Positions 36,624-43,873 of a stretch of 64,000 nucleotides of DNA are shown here, in pieces; positions within the stretch are counted from its first letter, which is position 1; every line of letters starts with the position of its first letter. The position numbers and the translations under genes are program-made. Origin of the DNA: Planctomycetota bacterium (GTDB lineage Bacteria; Planctomycetota; UBA8742; UBA2392); contig JADLAK010000043.1 of the NCBI GenBank assembly GCA_020848275.1, positions 31,027-95,026 on the forward strand, given 5' to 3'. The notes under the pieces were generated by a model. It worked only from the letters and a program-made list of their open reading frames with translations. It did no database searches and was not told the origin of the DNA.

Positions 36624-37306
36624 GTCTGTGTCCTCTTGAAGACCGGTATACGCAGGTGCGAGCGCGCGTGGCGCTAAGTGACCTTCGTGATTGTCCGTTG
36701 TCTTCGCAGTCCGGTGGGACGCTCTTTTCAGACTCTGAGCGAGGCAATTTTCGAGCGCCGAGCGAGCAGATCAAGGAGCCCGACCGAGCCGTATTTTCAT
36801 AATACGGCGCAGGAAGGGCGACGCTGAGATGCGAAGCGCGCCGCCGAAAAGTGCCCGCGATAGAGTCTTGAAATGAGCGTCTAAGCCCGAGGCTATCGCG
36901 CTACTTCGTATGCGCTCCATTCGGCCGGTGCCGATGAAGCTGAACCGCAACGCGACTTGCAGAGTGTAGCGCCCCCAGCGGCGTTGCAAAGAAAAACCCT
37001 GCTACACACGTTGAAGCTTTTGTGAATCTCCTGCGGGTTGTTGAACAGGCAAAGATGAACCATCTCGCACGTGTTGACGAACTATTTTCGTGGGGTTACG
37101 ATGCCTCTGGCTCGCAGAATAACACTCGGGCCTAGCCATTTTGGGTAGCTCCTAAGATGGCTAAACTATGGCAAGGATAGTGGACGCTGATACGGTCGCG
37201 CGTGTGAGCGGAGATCTAACGATCTAGCCCGACTTTATTATCGCCACCGAACCCGCCAATAGTTTTCGAAAGCTCACTTAATTCTATCTTTTGAAAAACC
37301 CTCGGA
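36624..37306. other. 683-bp gene-free region with structured element
   Basis: Between the deoxyhypusine-synthase homologue and the accessory pair. It holds the 164-bp long-hairpin element (36718-36881) and, at its right end, the terminator at 37294-37321. From 36900 to 37290 I see no supported gene and no tRNA or tmRNA fold; base composition falls toward 50% GC (by eye). Confidence 0.6.
36718..36881. repeat. Long-hairpin element with conserved core (copy A)
   Basis: Outer arms GACGCTCTTTTCAGACTCT (36718-) and AGAGTCTTGAAATGAGCGTC (to 36881) pair with small gaps over about 40 bp. The core, 36755-36840, begins GCGCCGAGCGAGCAGATCAA and carries a perfect hairpin CCGTATT/AATACGG (36789-36807, loop TTCAT). 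The core aligns with 63914-64000. Confidence 0.75.
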
Positions 37307-37321
37307 TTACCGAGGGTTTTT
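37294..37321. terminator. Bidirectional terminator holding a stop codon in its loop
   Basis: AAAAACCCTCGG/CCGAGGGTTTTT is a perfect 12-bp stem with loop ATTA and U/A tracts on both strands. The minus-strand stop codon of the 37307 gene is inside the loop. Confidence 0.88.
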
Positions 37322-38092
37322 CGCATTTGGAAAGTCTCTTTGTTTTGCATTTGGTTCCCGGCCCCTAATCGTTGCATCCGGCCAGATGTTTACGTACTTC
37401 TTAATGACCCACTCTTCAATCGGTGAGCACACAGCTGTATGTCTCGACGCATTGACGTCCCAATGAAATCCACGCGGAAGTTCCATGCCAGCCACATTCA
37501 GTACAACCTGCGCATGATCCGGTCCCACCTGCCAACTGAGGTTTTGCTCGTCAATACGATGGCCACCGTGACCATATTTGTTGTCGAATGCATCTCTACC
37601 TGCCGTAGCAACCAACCTTTTGCTCCAAGTTGGATCCGCGGAAAAAACATGCAGCGGCAAACAGCGTGCGTCGTTTTGTCCTAAACACGCCACTCGGTTT
37701 GTCCAAGAAAGAAAGGACGAAGCCCACCCCGCAACGTCCCGATCCCAACGCATTCGCAAGAAGAATGCCTTATGTCGGCAAAGATGCCGGACGGAAACTA
37801 AATCCTCGCGACGAGCGCTTCGCAGATTCGCGCTAGGTCGTAGTGCGACAAGCGGTCCTCCAGCCCCCGGTTTTTGAAGACTAAGGACGGCAACGCGTGC
37901 ACGATGCATTCGTTGATAGATTTGATGCGCGTATTCCCCAGACAACAAGGTCAACTTGCCCAGCCTTATTGTCGGACGTTGAGCGAACGCCCATTCACGT
38001 TCTTGACAAATCTTTCGAATGCCGCTTCTGACCCTGTCGCGATGCTCACTTTGGGTTTCAGAGGGAACAAGAAGCCAAACTTCTAAATTCAT
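37307..38092 (-). CDS. Hypothetical accessory protein
   Basis: A 261-residue protein with no family I recognise. The N-terminal part (MNLEVWLLVPSETQSEHRDRVRSGIRKI, then MHRARVAVLSL) has a strand-helix-strand rhythm; the C-terminal part (FHWDVNASRHTAVCSPIEEWVIKKYVNIWPDATIRG) is the best-ordered section. His- and Trp-rich, no signal or membrane segment. It overlaps the upstream LOTUS-like gene by ATGA (38089-38092), so the pair is coupled. Base composition is clearly lower in GC than the flanking genes, typical of acquired DNA. Its stop codon lies in the loop of a terminator hairpin. Confidence 0.7.
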   Translation of the reverse strand: MNLEVWLLVPSETQSEHRDRVRSGIRKICQEREWAFAQRPTIRLGKLTLLSGEYAHQIYQRMHRARVAVLSLQKPGAGGPLVALRPSANLRSARREDLVSVRHLCRHKAFFLRMRWDRDVAGWASSFLSWTNRVACLGQNDARCLPLHVFSADPTWSKRLVATAGRDAFDNKYGHGGHRIDEQNLSWQVGPDHAQVVLNVAGMELPRGFHWDVNASRHTAVCSPIEEWVIKKYVNIWPDATIRGREPNAKQRDFPNAKNPR

Positions 38093-38895
38093 CGCATTTT
38101 TCCCGCGTTTTTGGCCCTTAATACTGCCGCTGGCGGTAGTCGAAGTTCAGACAATTCTGAAACCGTCATCAAGGTCACACAATCAAGGACAATTTGGCGT
38201 AGTGCCTCTTCCGCTTTGCCGGACGTAACTTGTTGATTGGGTAAGGTAGCCACAAGTGTTGGGGCAAGGTTGTTCGCGGCGAGCCACTCCGTCGCACGAT
38301 TGGACACTCGTTCCGTCAACATTGAGTTCCAAGAATGTCTTAGGTCAACTGGTAACGCCGTCGTGCCCAGAGCGAAGTTTCGCCATTTTTGCAACTCGGG
38401 AGTCGCACCGTGCTTTTCGATAAAATCGGCACGCCATTTGTCGATTTCCTTGGCGTCTAACGTCGGCAATATCATTTCATCATCAGGAAGCGCCTCCCTC
38501 ACGATCTCTTGGTTGGCATCCCATGCATATTTCTTGCCAGTGCGATAGTCGATCATCGCTCGCCAAATATCGTCTCTAATACGTTTTGGCGGTGCACCTA
38601 CCACTTTTGGCGCTTCAAGCGCACTAGCGTCGACTAGAGTAACGCTGTTGCCTTCAACACGCACAACGTCAGGAAACCTAACAAGAATCTCCCTTAGTGT
38701 CTGACCGCCAAAGGCCGCTTCTCGAAAAACACCGCCTGTCAGATTCAAGAGACGATTTTTCAACACGGCAACGGTCATGCATTGCCAGTTAGGCTTACCT
38801 TTTGATCGAGCACGATGAAACGCCGCAATCAAAAGTGATTTGAAGTCCGATGGCTGGGTTGATGTCGTTATCGTCATAACTTGAGGGTATCCCAT
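38089..38895 (-). CDS. Accessory protein with LOTUS/OST-HTH-like N-terminal domain
   Basis: A 268-residue protein. Residues 17-90 (DFKSLLIAAFHRAR..., ending FREAAFGGQTLREILVRFPDVVRVEGNSVTLVD) follow the LOTUS/OST-HTH pattern, a winged-helix module that binds RNA G-quadruplex or acts as a regulator in bacteria and eukaryotes. The remaining 180 residues are mostly helical and unassigned. ATG 38877 (MTITTSTQP) is an alternative start. First gene of a two-gene unit with the 37307 gene, on the opposite strand to tsaD, with only 45 bp between the two start regions. Lower GC than its surroundings. LOTUS assignment is by eye and needs a profile search. Confidence 0.65.
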   Translation of the reverse strand: MGYPQVMTITTSTQPSDFKSLLIAAFHRARSKGKPNWQCMTVAVLKNRLLNLTGGVFREAAFGGQTLREILVRFPDVVRVEGNSVTLVDASALEAPKVVGAPPKRIRDDIWRAMIDYRTGKKYAWDANQEIVREALPDDEMILPTLDAKEIDKWRADFIEKHGATPELQKWRNFALGTTALPVDLRHSWNSMLTERVSNRATEWLAANNLAPTLVATLPNQQVTSGKAEEALRQIVLDCVTLMTVSELSELRLPPAAVLRAKNAGKMR

Positions 38896-38940
38896 TTATG
38901 GCGCTGTTATTCTGTCAACGTCGGTGGCTAAATAAACCCC

Positions 38941-40062
38941 ATGCTCGTGCTTGGCATTGAATCTTCCTGTGATGACACCGCCGTCGCAATCGTCGAGGAC
39001 GGTCGCACGGTCCGCGCGTCGGTGATTTCCAATCAGGCCAACCTGCACGCGCAATACGGCGGCATCGTTCCCGAAGTCGCCTGCCGCGCGCATTACGAGA
39101 CGATCATCCCGCTGATTCACCAGGCGCTCGACCAGGCCGGGGTCGACCTTGGCCAGATCGACGGCATCGCCGTCACCAACCGGCCCGGGCTTGTCGGCAG
39201 CCTCTATGTCGGCCTGAGCGCCGCCAAGGCCCTTGCCTGGGCGCTCAAGAAGCCGCTCGCCGCCGTGGACCACATCGAGGCGCACATCTACGCCAACTAC
39301 ATGGTCCACGACAACATCGAGTTCCCGCACGTCAGCGTCGTGGTTTCCGGCGGCCACACCGATATCTTCATGAGTGAAACGCCGGTCAAACATTCGCTGA
39401 TCGCACGCACCCTCGACGACGCCGCGGGCGAGTGCTTCGACAAAGTCGCGGCGCTGCTCGGCATCGGATATCCCGGCGGGCCGGCGATCCAGATGTGCAG
39501 CCTCGGCGGCAACCGCGACGCCATCAATTTTCCGCGCGGCGACGGCGGCCCCGACGGCACGCAGATCAGCTTCTCGGGCCTCAAGACCGCGGTGCTCAAC
39601 GATCTGAAGAAGCGCGGCTTTGTGCACGAGGCTTCCAAGAATTCCGGCCGCGCGCTGCGGCCCGGCACGCCCGACCCCAAGGCCTTTGGCGAAACCCGCA
39701 CCCTGAACGTGCGGCTGCCGCTGGCGGACATCGCCGCGAGTTTCCAGGAAGCCGCCTGCGACATCATCGTGCGTGCGACGCTCGCAAGTTCGCGCCGGGC
39801 GCGTTGCCGCGGCGTGGTGCTGGCCGGCGGCGTGGCGGCGAACAAACGGCTGCGCGAAAAACTCGCCGACGCCTGCGACGCCAACAAGAAGACGGGCTTC
39901 TTCGTGCCGCCGCTCGAACTCTGCACCGACAACGCGGTGATGGTCGCGGGCATGGGCTTTCACCAGTTGCGGCTGGGACGCGCCGACCCGCTGACTGTCG
40001 ACGTGCTGCCTAATAAGGAGGAGAAACAGTTGAAACTTAAGGCGGCGGAGACGGTGGATTAG
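38941..40062 (+). CDS. tsaD: tRNA N6-adenosine threonylcarbamoyltransferase TsaD
   Basis: Transfers the threonylcarbamoyl group onto A37 of ANN-decoding tRNAs; essential in most bacteria, acting with TsaB, TsaE and TsaC. The ASKHA fold starts with LGIESSCDDTAVA. The metal-binding His111 and His115 are in HIEAHIYANY, exactly where E. coli has them, and GGVAANKRLREKL and CTDNAVMVAGMG close the site. At 373 residues it is slightly longer than usual because of an insertion (EASKNSGRALRPGTPDPKAFGETRTLN, about 235-262). ATG 38941 is the clear start. It heads a plus-strand run after the accessory pair. Confidence 0.96.
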   Translation: MLVLGIESSCDDTAVAIVEDGRTVRASVISNQANLHAQYGGIVPEVACRAHYETIIPLIHQALDQAGVDLGQIDGIAVTNRPGLVGSLYVGLSAAKALAWALKKPLAAVDHIEAHIYANYMVHDNIEFPHVSVVVSGGHTDIFMSETPVKHSLIARTLDDAAGECFDKVAALLGIGYPGGPAIQMCSLGGNRDAINFPRGDGGPDGTQISFSGLKTAVLNDLKKRGFVHEASKNSGRALRPGTPDPKAFGETRTLNVRLPLADIAASFQEAACDIIVRATLASSRRARCRGVVLAGGVAANKRLREKLADACDANKKTGFFVPPLELCTDNAVMVAGMGFHQLRLGRADPLTVDVLPNKEEKQLKLKAAETVD

Positions 40063-40068
40063 TCTTTA

Positions 40069-40146
40069 GTTCTTGGTTGATAGTTCTTGGTTCTTAGCGG
40101 ACCTTGCCGGAGCTTGACCAAGAACTAAGAGCCACCAACCAAGAAC
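40069..40146. repeat. Inverted repeat of AAGAACTA words
   Basis: GTTCTTGGTT (40069-40078) pairs perfectly with AACCAAGAAC (40137-40146), and AGTTCTTGG (40082-40090) with CCAAGAACT (40118-40126). It lies between tsaD and the rhomboid gene and is related to 34311-34391. Confidence 0.82.
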
Positions 40147-40151
40147 GATCC

Positions 40152-41165
40152 TTGCCGATCTACAAATTCAATCCGTCCCACTTCAAATGGCCCGCGACCG
40201 CGGCGCTGCTGGCGGTGTTGATCACAATCGGCGTCGCCGATGTTGCCTCTAATGAGAAACTGCTACGCCTCTGCGCAGTGCGCGGCATCGACATTTACTA
40301 CGGCGAATACTGGCGCTTCATCACCGGCGCGTTCATGCACGCCGATTTCATGCACATCGCGGTCAATTGTTTTTCGCTGGTGCAGCTCGGGCGGCTGTGC
40401 GAGCAGTCGTTTGGCTGGCGGGCGACGATGCAGGTGTATTTCATCGCGCTGGTCGGCGGCAACGCGCTTGCACTCGTGTTCCATGACCCGTCGCATCCCG
40501 TGGTCGGCGCGTCAGGCGCGATCTTCGGGCTGTTCGGGATGGTGCTGGGGTTCATTATCGCGCGCACGGGCAGCATCGCAGAGACCTGGAAGACGCCCCT
40601 TGGCCGCAACCTGCTGATTTTTCTCGCGATCAACGTAGCGCTGAGTTTTTCGATGCCGCGCATCAGCTTCTGGGGGCACCTGGGAGGCTTCGTGCCCGGG
40701 CTGGCGATGGGGTACTTCGTCGAACGCAGGCAATCGCGGCGCGCCTCGTGGCCTGAATATGCGTCGATGGCGGTGCTGGGCGTCGCGATTGTGGGCCTGG
40801 CCGTGTATTCATGCATTCCCTTCAACCGCTCGGCTTATATCGCAACACAGGCGCTGAAGGCCTACGAACGCGAGGACATGGCAGCGGGCGACGCACTGCT
40901 GAAACGCGCGCGCAACATGCCCAACGCACCCGAAGGCGCAACTGCCCTGATCGACCACCTTCGCGCGTGGCGCGTGCTGCACCGGCAAAAGACCGACATC
41001 CTGATACCGGGCCTGTTGCAGTGGCCGCTGATGGGCCGCGACCACGCGTGGCCGACGGGATTCCCTGCGGGGTTGCCGTTTCATTTCTTCGTGCTTTCGC
41101 CGGAATTGATTGACGAGGAAGCAAAGCAGCAGGCAAAGCTTGAATCCGGCAACGCGGGGGCCTAG
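40152..41165 (+). CDS. Rhomboid family intramembrane serine protease
   Basis: Polytopic inner-membrane protease that cleaves transmembrane substrates. The active site is VVGASGAIFGL (catalytic Ser) and the His is in FWGHLGGFVPG; FITGAFMHADFMHIAVNC is the typical L1/H2 region. About seven hydrophobic helices are present, then a cytosolic or periplasmic tail of 110 or so residues with a TPR-like helix pair (ALKAYEREDMAAGDALLKRARN). The open frame begins at a TTG (40104), but those 16 residues are encoded by repeat DNA; the TTG at 40152 (LPIYKFNPS) is preferred. Start remains uncertain. Confidence 0.88.
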   Translation: MPIYKFNPSHFKWPATAALLAVLITIGVADVASNEKLLRLCAVRGIDIYYGEYWRFITGAFMHADFMHIAVNCFSLVQLGRLCEQSFGWRATMQVYFIALVGGNALALVFHDPSHPVVGASGAIFGLFGMVLGFIIARTGSIAETWKTPLGRNLLIFLAINVALSFSMPRISFWGHLGGFVPGLAMGYFVERRQSRRASWPEYASMAVLGVAIVGLAVYSCIPFNRSAYIATQALKAYEREDMAAGDALLKRARNMPNAPEGATALIDHLRAWRVLHRQKTDILIPGLLQWPLMGRDHAWPTGFPAGLPFHFFVLSPELIDEEAKQQAKLESGNAGA

Positions 41166-41177
41166 AAGAGCAGGGTC

Positions 41178-41245
41178 AGGGCTAGGGTTAGGGTTAGAAG
41201 ACAAAGCTGAAAGTTTTTTCTAACCCAAACCCTGTCCCTAGCCCT
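41178..41245. repeat. Telomere-like TTAGGG inverted repeat
   Basis: AGGGCTAGGG (41178-41187) pairs perfectly with CCCTAGCCCT (41236-41245), and GGGTTAGAA (41191-41199) with TTCTAACCC (41218-41226). The arms read as (GGGTTA)n-like words. It lies between the rhomboid gene and hemL. Confidence 0.8.
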
Positions 41246-41255
41246 AAGGACGCCC

Positions 41256-42539
41256 ATGGCCACCAACCAGGACGCATTCGAAGAAGCGCGGCGCTACATC
41301 GCCGGCGGCGTCAACAGCCCCGTGCGCGCCTTCAAGGCCGTGGGCGACTGCCCGATCTTCTTCGCCTCGGGTTACGGCAGCAAAGTCACCGACATCGAGG
41401 GCCGCGAGTACATCGACTATGTCGGCTCCTGGGGTCCGCACATCCTTGGCCACGCGCACGAAAAAATCATCACCGCCATTACGCGCGCCGCCAAGGCCTC
41501 CACGAGTTTCGGCGCCCCCACTGTCGCCGAAACCACGCTCGCCAAATTGATCTGCGAAGAGCTTCCCGGCGTTGAGCGCTTGCGCCTGTGCAGCTCCGGC
41601 ACCGAGGCGTGCATGAGCGCCATCCGCCTTGCGCGCGGCGCCACGCGCCGCAGGCTGATCGTCAAATTCGCGGGCTGCTACCACGGCCACGCTGACAGCA
41701 TGCTGGTAGGCGCGGGCTCGGGCGCGCTCACATTCGGCAGCCCCGACAGCGCGGGCGTCACCAGGGCCACCGCCGAAGAAACCCTCGTGCTGCCCTACAA
41801 CGACGTCGACGCGCTGGAGCGCGCCTTTGCTGCATACGGTCCCGACATCGCCGGCACCATCGTCGAACCCGTCGCAGGCAACATGGGCGTGGTGCTGCCC
41901 GTGCGCGGCTTCCTTGAATCCGTCGCCGCCATTACGCGCGAAAACGGCGCGATCTTCATCATGGATGAAGTGATGACCGGTTTTCGCGTGGCCTGGGGCG
42001 GCGCGCAGCGCCTGTTCGGCATCACGCCGGACATCAGCGTGTTTGGCAAGATCATCGGCGGCGGCCTGCCGCTTGCGGCCTTTGGCGGTCGCGCGGACCT
42101 CATGGCGCAGCTCGCGCCCGAAGGTCCCGTCTACCAGGCGGGCACGCTTTCGGGCAACCCGGTCGCCGTCGCTTCGGGCCTGGCGGCATTGACGCACCTG
42201 CGCGCCACGCCCGACATCTACACGCGCCTTGAAATCCTCTCGGCGCGCCTTGCTGTCGGCCTCACCGAGGGCGCGCAGCGCGCCAACGTGCCGATGTACC
42301 TCGCCCGTTGCGGCAGCATGCTCACGGTTTTCTTCCAGAACGGGCCGGTGCGAAACCTCGACGACGCGAAAAAGAGCGACGTCAAGCGTTTCGCGAAATT
42401 CCACGCCGCCATGCGCAAGCGCGGGCATTACTTGCCGCCCAGCCAGTACGAGGCGTGGTTTGTTTCCAACGCCCACAGTTTCGCGGACATCGATAAGACC
42501 GTGGACGCCGCCCGCGAAGCCTTTGCCGAATGCGCTTAG
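41256..42539 (+). CDS. hemL: Glutamate-1-semialdehyde 2,1-aminomutase
   Basis: PLP enzyme that makes 5-aminolevulinate from glutamate-1-semialdehyde in the C5 haem pathway, cytosolic. Typical motifs: GGVNSPVRAFK (18-28), LCSSGTEACMSAIRLARG (111-128), FIMDEVMTGFRVAWGGAQ (234-251), and the Schiff-base Lys265 in VFGKIIGGGLPLAAFGG. AGTLSGNPVAVASGLAAL and the C-terminal FESxxxSxAHS-like ending complete it. Length 427 is standard. ATG 41256 matches the usual N-terminus. An inverted repeat precedes it and another follows it, so it is probably its own unit. Confidence 0.96.
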   Translation: MATNQDAFEEARRYIAGGVNSPVRAFKAVGDCPIFFASGYGSKVTDIEGREYIDYVGSWGPHILGHAHEKIITAITRAAKASTSFGAPTVAETTLAKLICEELPGVERLRLCSSGTEACMSAIRLARGATRRRLIVKFAGCYHGHADSMLVGAGSGALTFGSPDSAGVTRATAEETLVLPYNDVDALERAFAAYGPDIAGTIVEPVAGNMGVVLPVRGFLESVAAITRENGAIFIMDEVMTGFRVAWGGAQRLFGITPDISVFGKIIGGGLPLAAFGGRADLMAQLAPEGPVYQAGTLSGNPVAVASGLAALTHLRATPDIYTRLEILSARLAVGLTEGAQRANVPMYLARCGSMLTVFFQNGPVRNLDDAKKSDVKRFAKFHAAMRKRGHYLPPSQYEAWFVSNAHSFADIDKTVDAAREAFAECA

Positions 42540-42545
42540 TTTCAA

Positions 42546-42633
42546 CCGCGGTGTCGCGGAGGCGCGGAGAACAACAAAGCCGCGCCTAATTGAAACCTTT
42601 GTTGTAGTTCACCGCGTCCCCGCGTCTCCGCGG
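42546..42633. repeat. Inverted repeat of GCGGAG words
   Basis: CCGCGGTGTCGCGGAGGCGCGG pairs with CCGCGTCCCCGCGTCTCCGCGG, with AACAACAAAG/CTTTGTTGT further in. It spans the gap between hemL and the first TPR gene. Confidence 0.78.
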
Positions 42634-42649
42634 TAGAATTCATCACGAC

Positions 42650-43873
42650 ATGAGTGCGACAGACGACATCAACGCCATATCCTCGGCAGCGCCCAAGGGG
42701 CCGCTGCGCGCCGCGCTGATGCGCGCGATGGCGGACAACGACGCGGCCGCATGGCTTGCGCTGCAGGAAGTCGCGAAGTCGCGCCGCAACGCCGCAGCCG
42801 CTTTCACCAAGGCCGCCGCCAAAGCGCGCGAATTGCGCCACCCGGGCGAAGAAAAGTTACTTGCGGCGGCGCTTGTTCTCGAGCCCAACCATGTCGGCGC
42901 AACCGAGGCGATTGCCCGCAGCTACCTTGGCCGCGGGCTTGGGCCCCAGGCGACGACGCTGCTGCTGAACCTGCGCAAACACGCACTGCAGAACAACCTG
43001 ACGCCGCCCAAACATGACGCGCTGATTCTCGCCGCCGCACAGGCCGCCGGCCAAACCGAAGACGCGCGCGCCGCGGCTTATCGCATCGCGACGGGCAAAC
43101 GCCCGAAGTGGGAGGATCTGATCTCTGCGGGGGAGTTCTTTCGCGCCGAGAAAGATCTCGACGCCCAGCGCACGCTGTTCACGCGCATGACAAAGTCGCG
43201 GCCCAAGGATGTCCGCGCCAACTTGCTCATGGCGGCGTGGCTGCACGACGAAGGCTACAATGAGCAAGCCGCCAAGCACGCCCAGCGCGCGCTTGAACAC
43301 GCCAGGGAACCCGCGCAAATTGCCGAAGCCCGCCGCGTGCTGTTCGAAATCAAATTCCCGGAAGACGACGCCGCGTTCCGCGAGATCACCGTGGGCTTTT
43401 TCAGCGCCGACCCGGCCGACGTAGCGCCCAAATTGCAGGCTCTGACTATTAAACATCCGGATTTCGGCCAGGCCTGGCTGTTCTACGGCTTCGCGCTGCG
43501 CCGCCTGCGCCGTCTTGAGGAAGCCGCCGCCGCATTCGGCAAAGCCATCGAATTCACCGACGACCCCAACGCCCACAAAGAAATCGGCGGCGTGCTGGGC
43601 GAACTTGGCGACCCGCAGGCCAGCCTCGCGCACACCGTGCGCGCGATGGAATTGCTGGGCGAACAGGACAAAGTCCTGTGGCTGAACATCGCCGCGGCGA
43701 CGCTCGAACTAGGCGATTTCGCGAACTGCGAGAATGCCCTGAACCGCGCGCGCGCGCTTGACCCGCACAGCAAGAGCCTCGCCCGCCTCGATGATGAATT
43801 TGCAGCGCGCATGATCCCGCGCCGCGGCTTCTTCAACGCGCGGCATTATCGCGTGAAGGCGGGTGCGGCATGA
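42650..43873 (+). CDS. TPR-repeat protein
   Basis: A 407-residue helical protein with TPR motifs in the middle and C-terminal parts (for example WLFYGFALRRLRRLEEAAAAFGKAIEFTDDPNAHKEIGGVL). No signal peptide or membrane helix. It likely acts as a protein-protein scaffold. Its TGA overlaps the ATG of the next TPR gene (ATGA at 43870-43873), so both are expressed together and may bind each other. No catalytic motif. Gene is Ala-, Glu- and Arg-rich like its neighbours. A more exact role cannot be read from the sequence. Confidence 0.78.
   Translation: MSATDDINAISSAAPKGPLRAALMRAMADNDAAAWLALQEVAKSRRNAAAAFTKAAAKARELRHPGEEKLLAAALVLEPNHVGATEAIARSYLGRGLGPQATTLLLNLRKHALQNNLTPPKHDALILAAAQAAGQTEDARAAAYRIATGKRPKWEDLISAGEFFRAEKDLDAQRTLFTRMTKSRPKDVRANLLMAAWLHDEGYNEQAAKHAQRALEHAREPAQIAEARRVLFEIKFPEDDAAFREITVGFFSADPADVAPKLQALTIKHPDFGQAWLFYGFALRRLRRLEEAAAAFGKAIEFTDDPNAHKEIGGVLGELGDPQASLAHTVRAMELLGEQDKVLWLNIAAATLELGDFANCENALNRARALDPHSKSLARLDDEFAARMIPRRGFFNARHYRVKAGAA

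Noticed and set aside
37000..37290. Possible tmRNA or tRNA in the gene-free stretch
   Set aside because: No acceptor stem, T-arm GGTTC..CC pattern or CCA end could be matched on either strand.
37800..37870. Apparent frameshift in the accessory gene (alternative frame reads LEDRLSHYDLARICEALVARI)
   Set aside because: The alternative frame hits a stop immediately and the original frame continues with a coherent Trp/His/Cys pattern to the terminator. A short open alternative frame is not enough evidence.
40060..41250. CRISPR array suggested by repeated words
   Set aside because: Words are of variable length, form inverted rather than direct repeats, and there are no spacers or cas genes.
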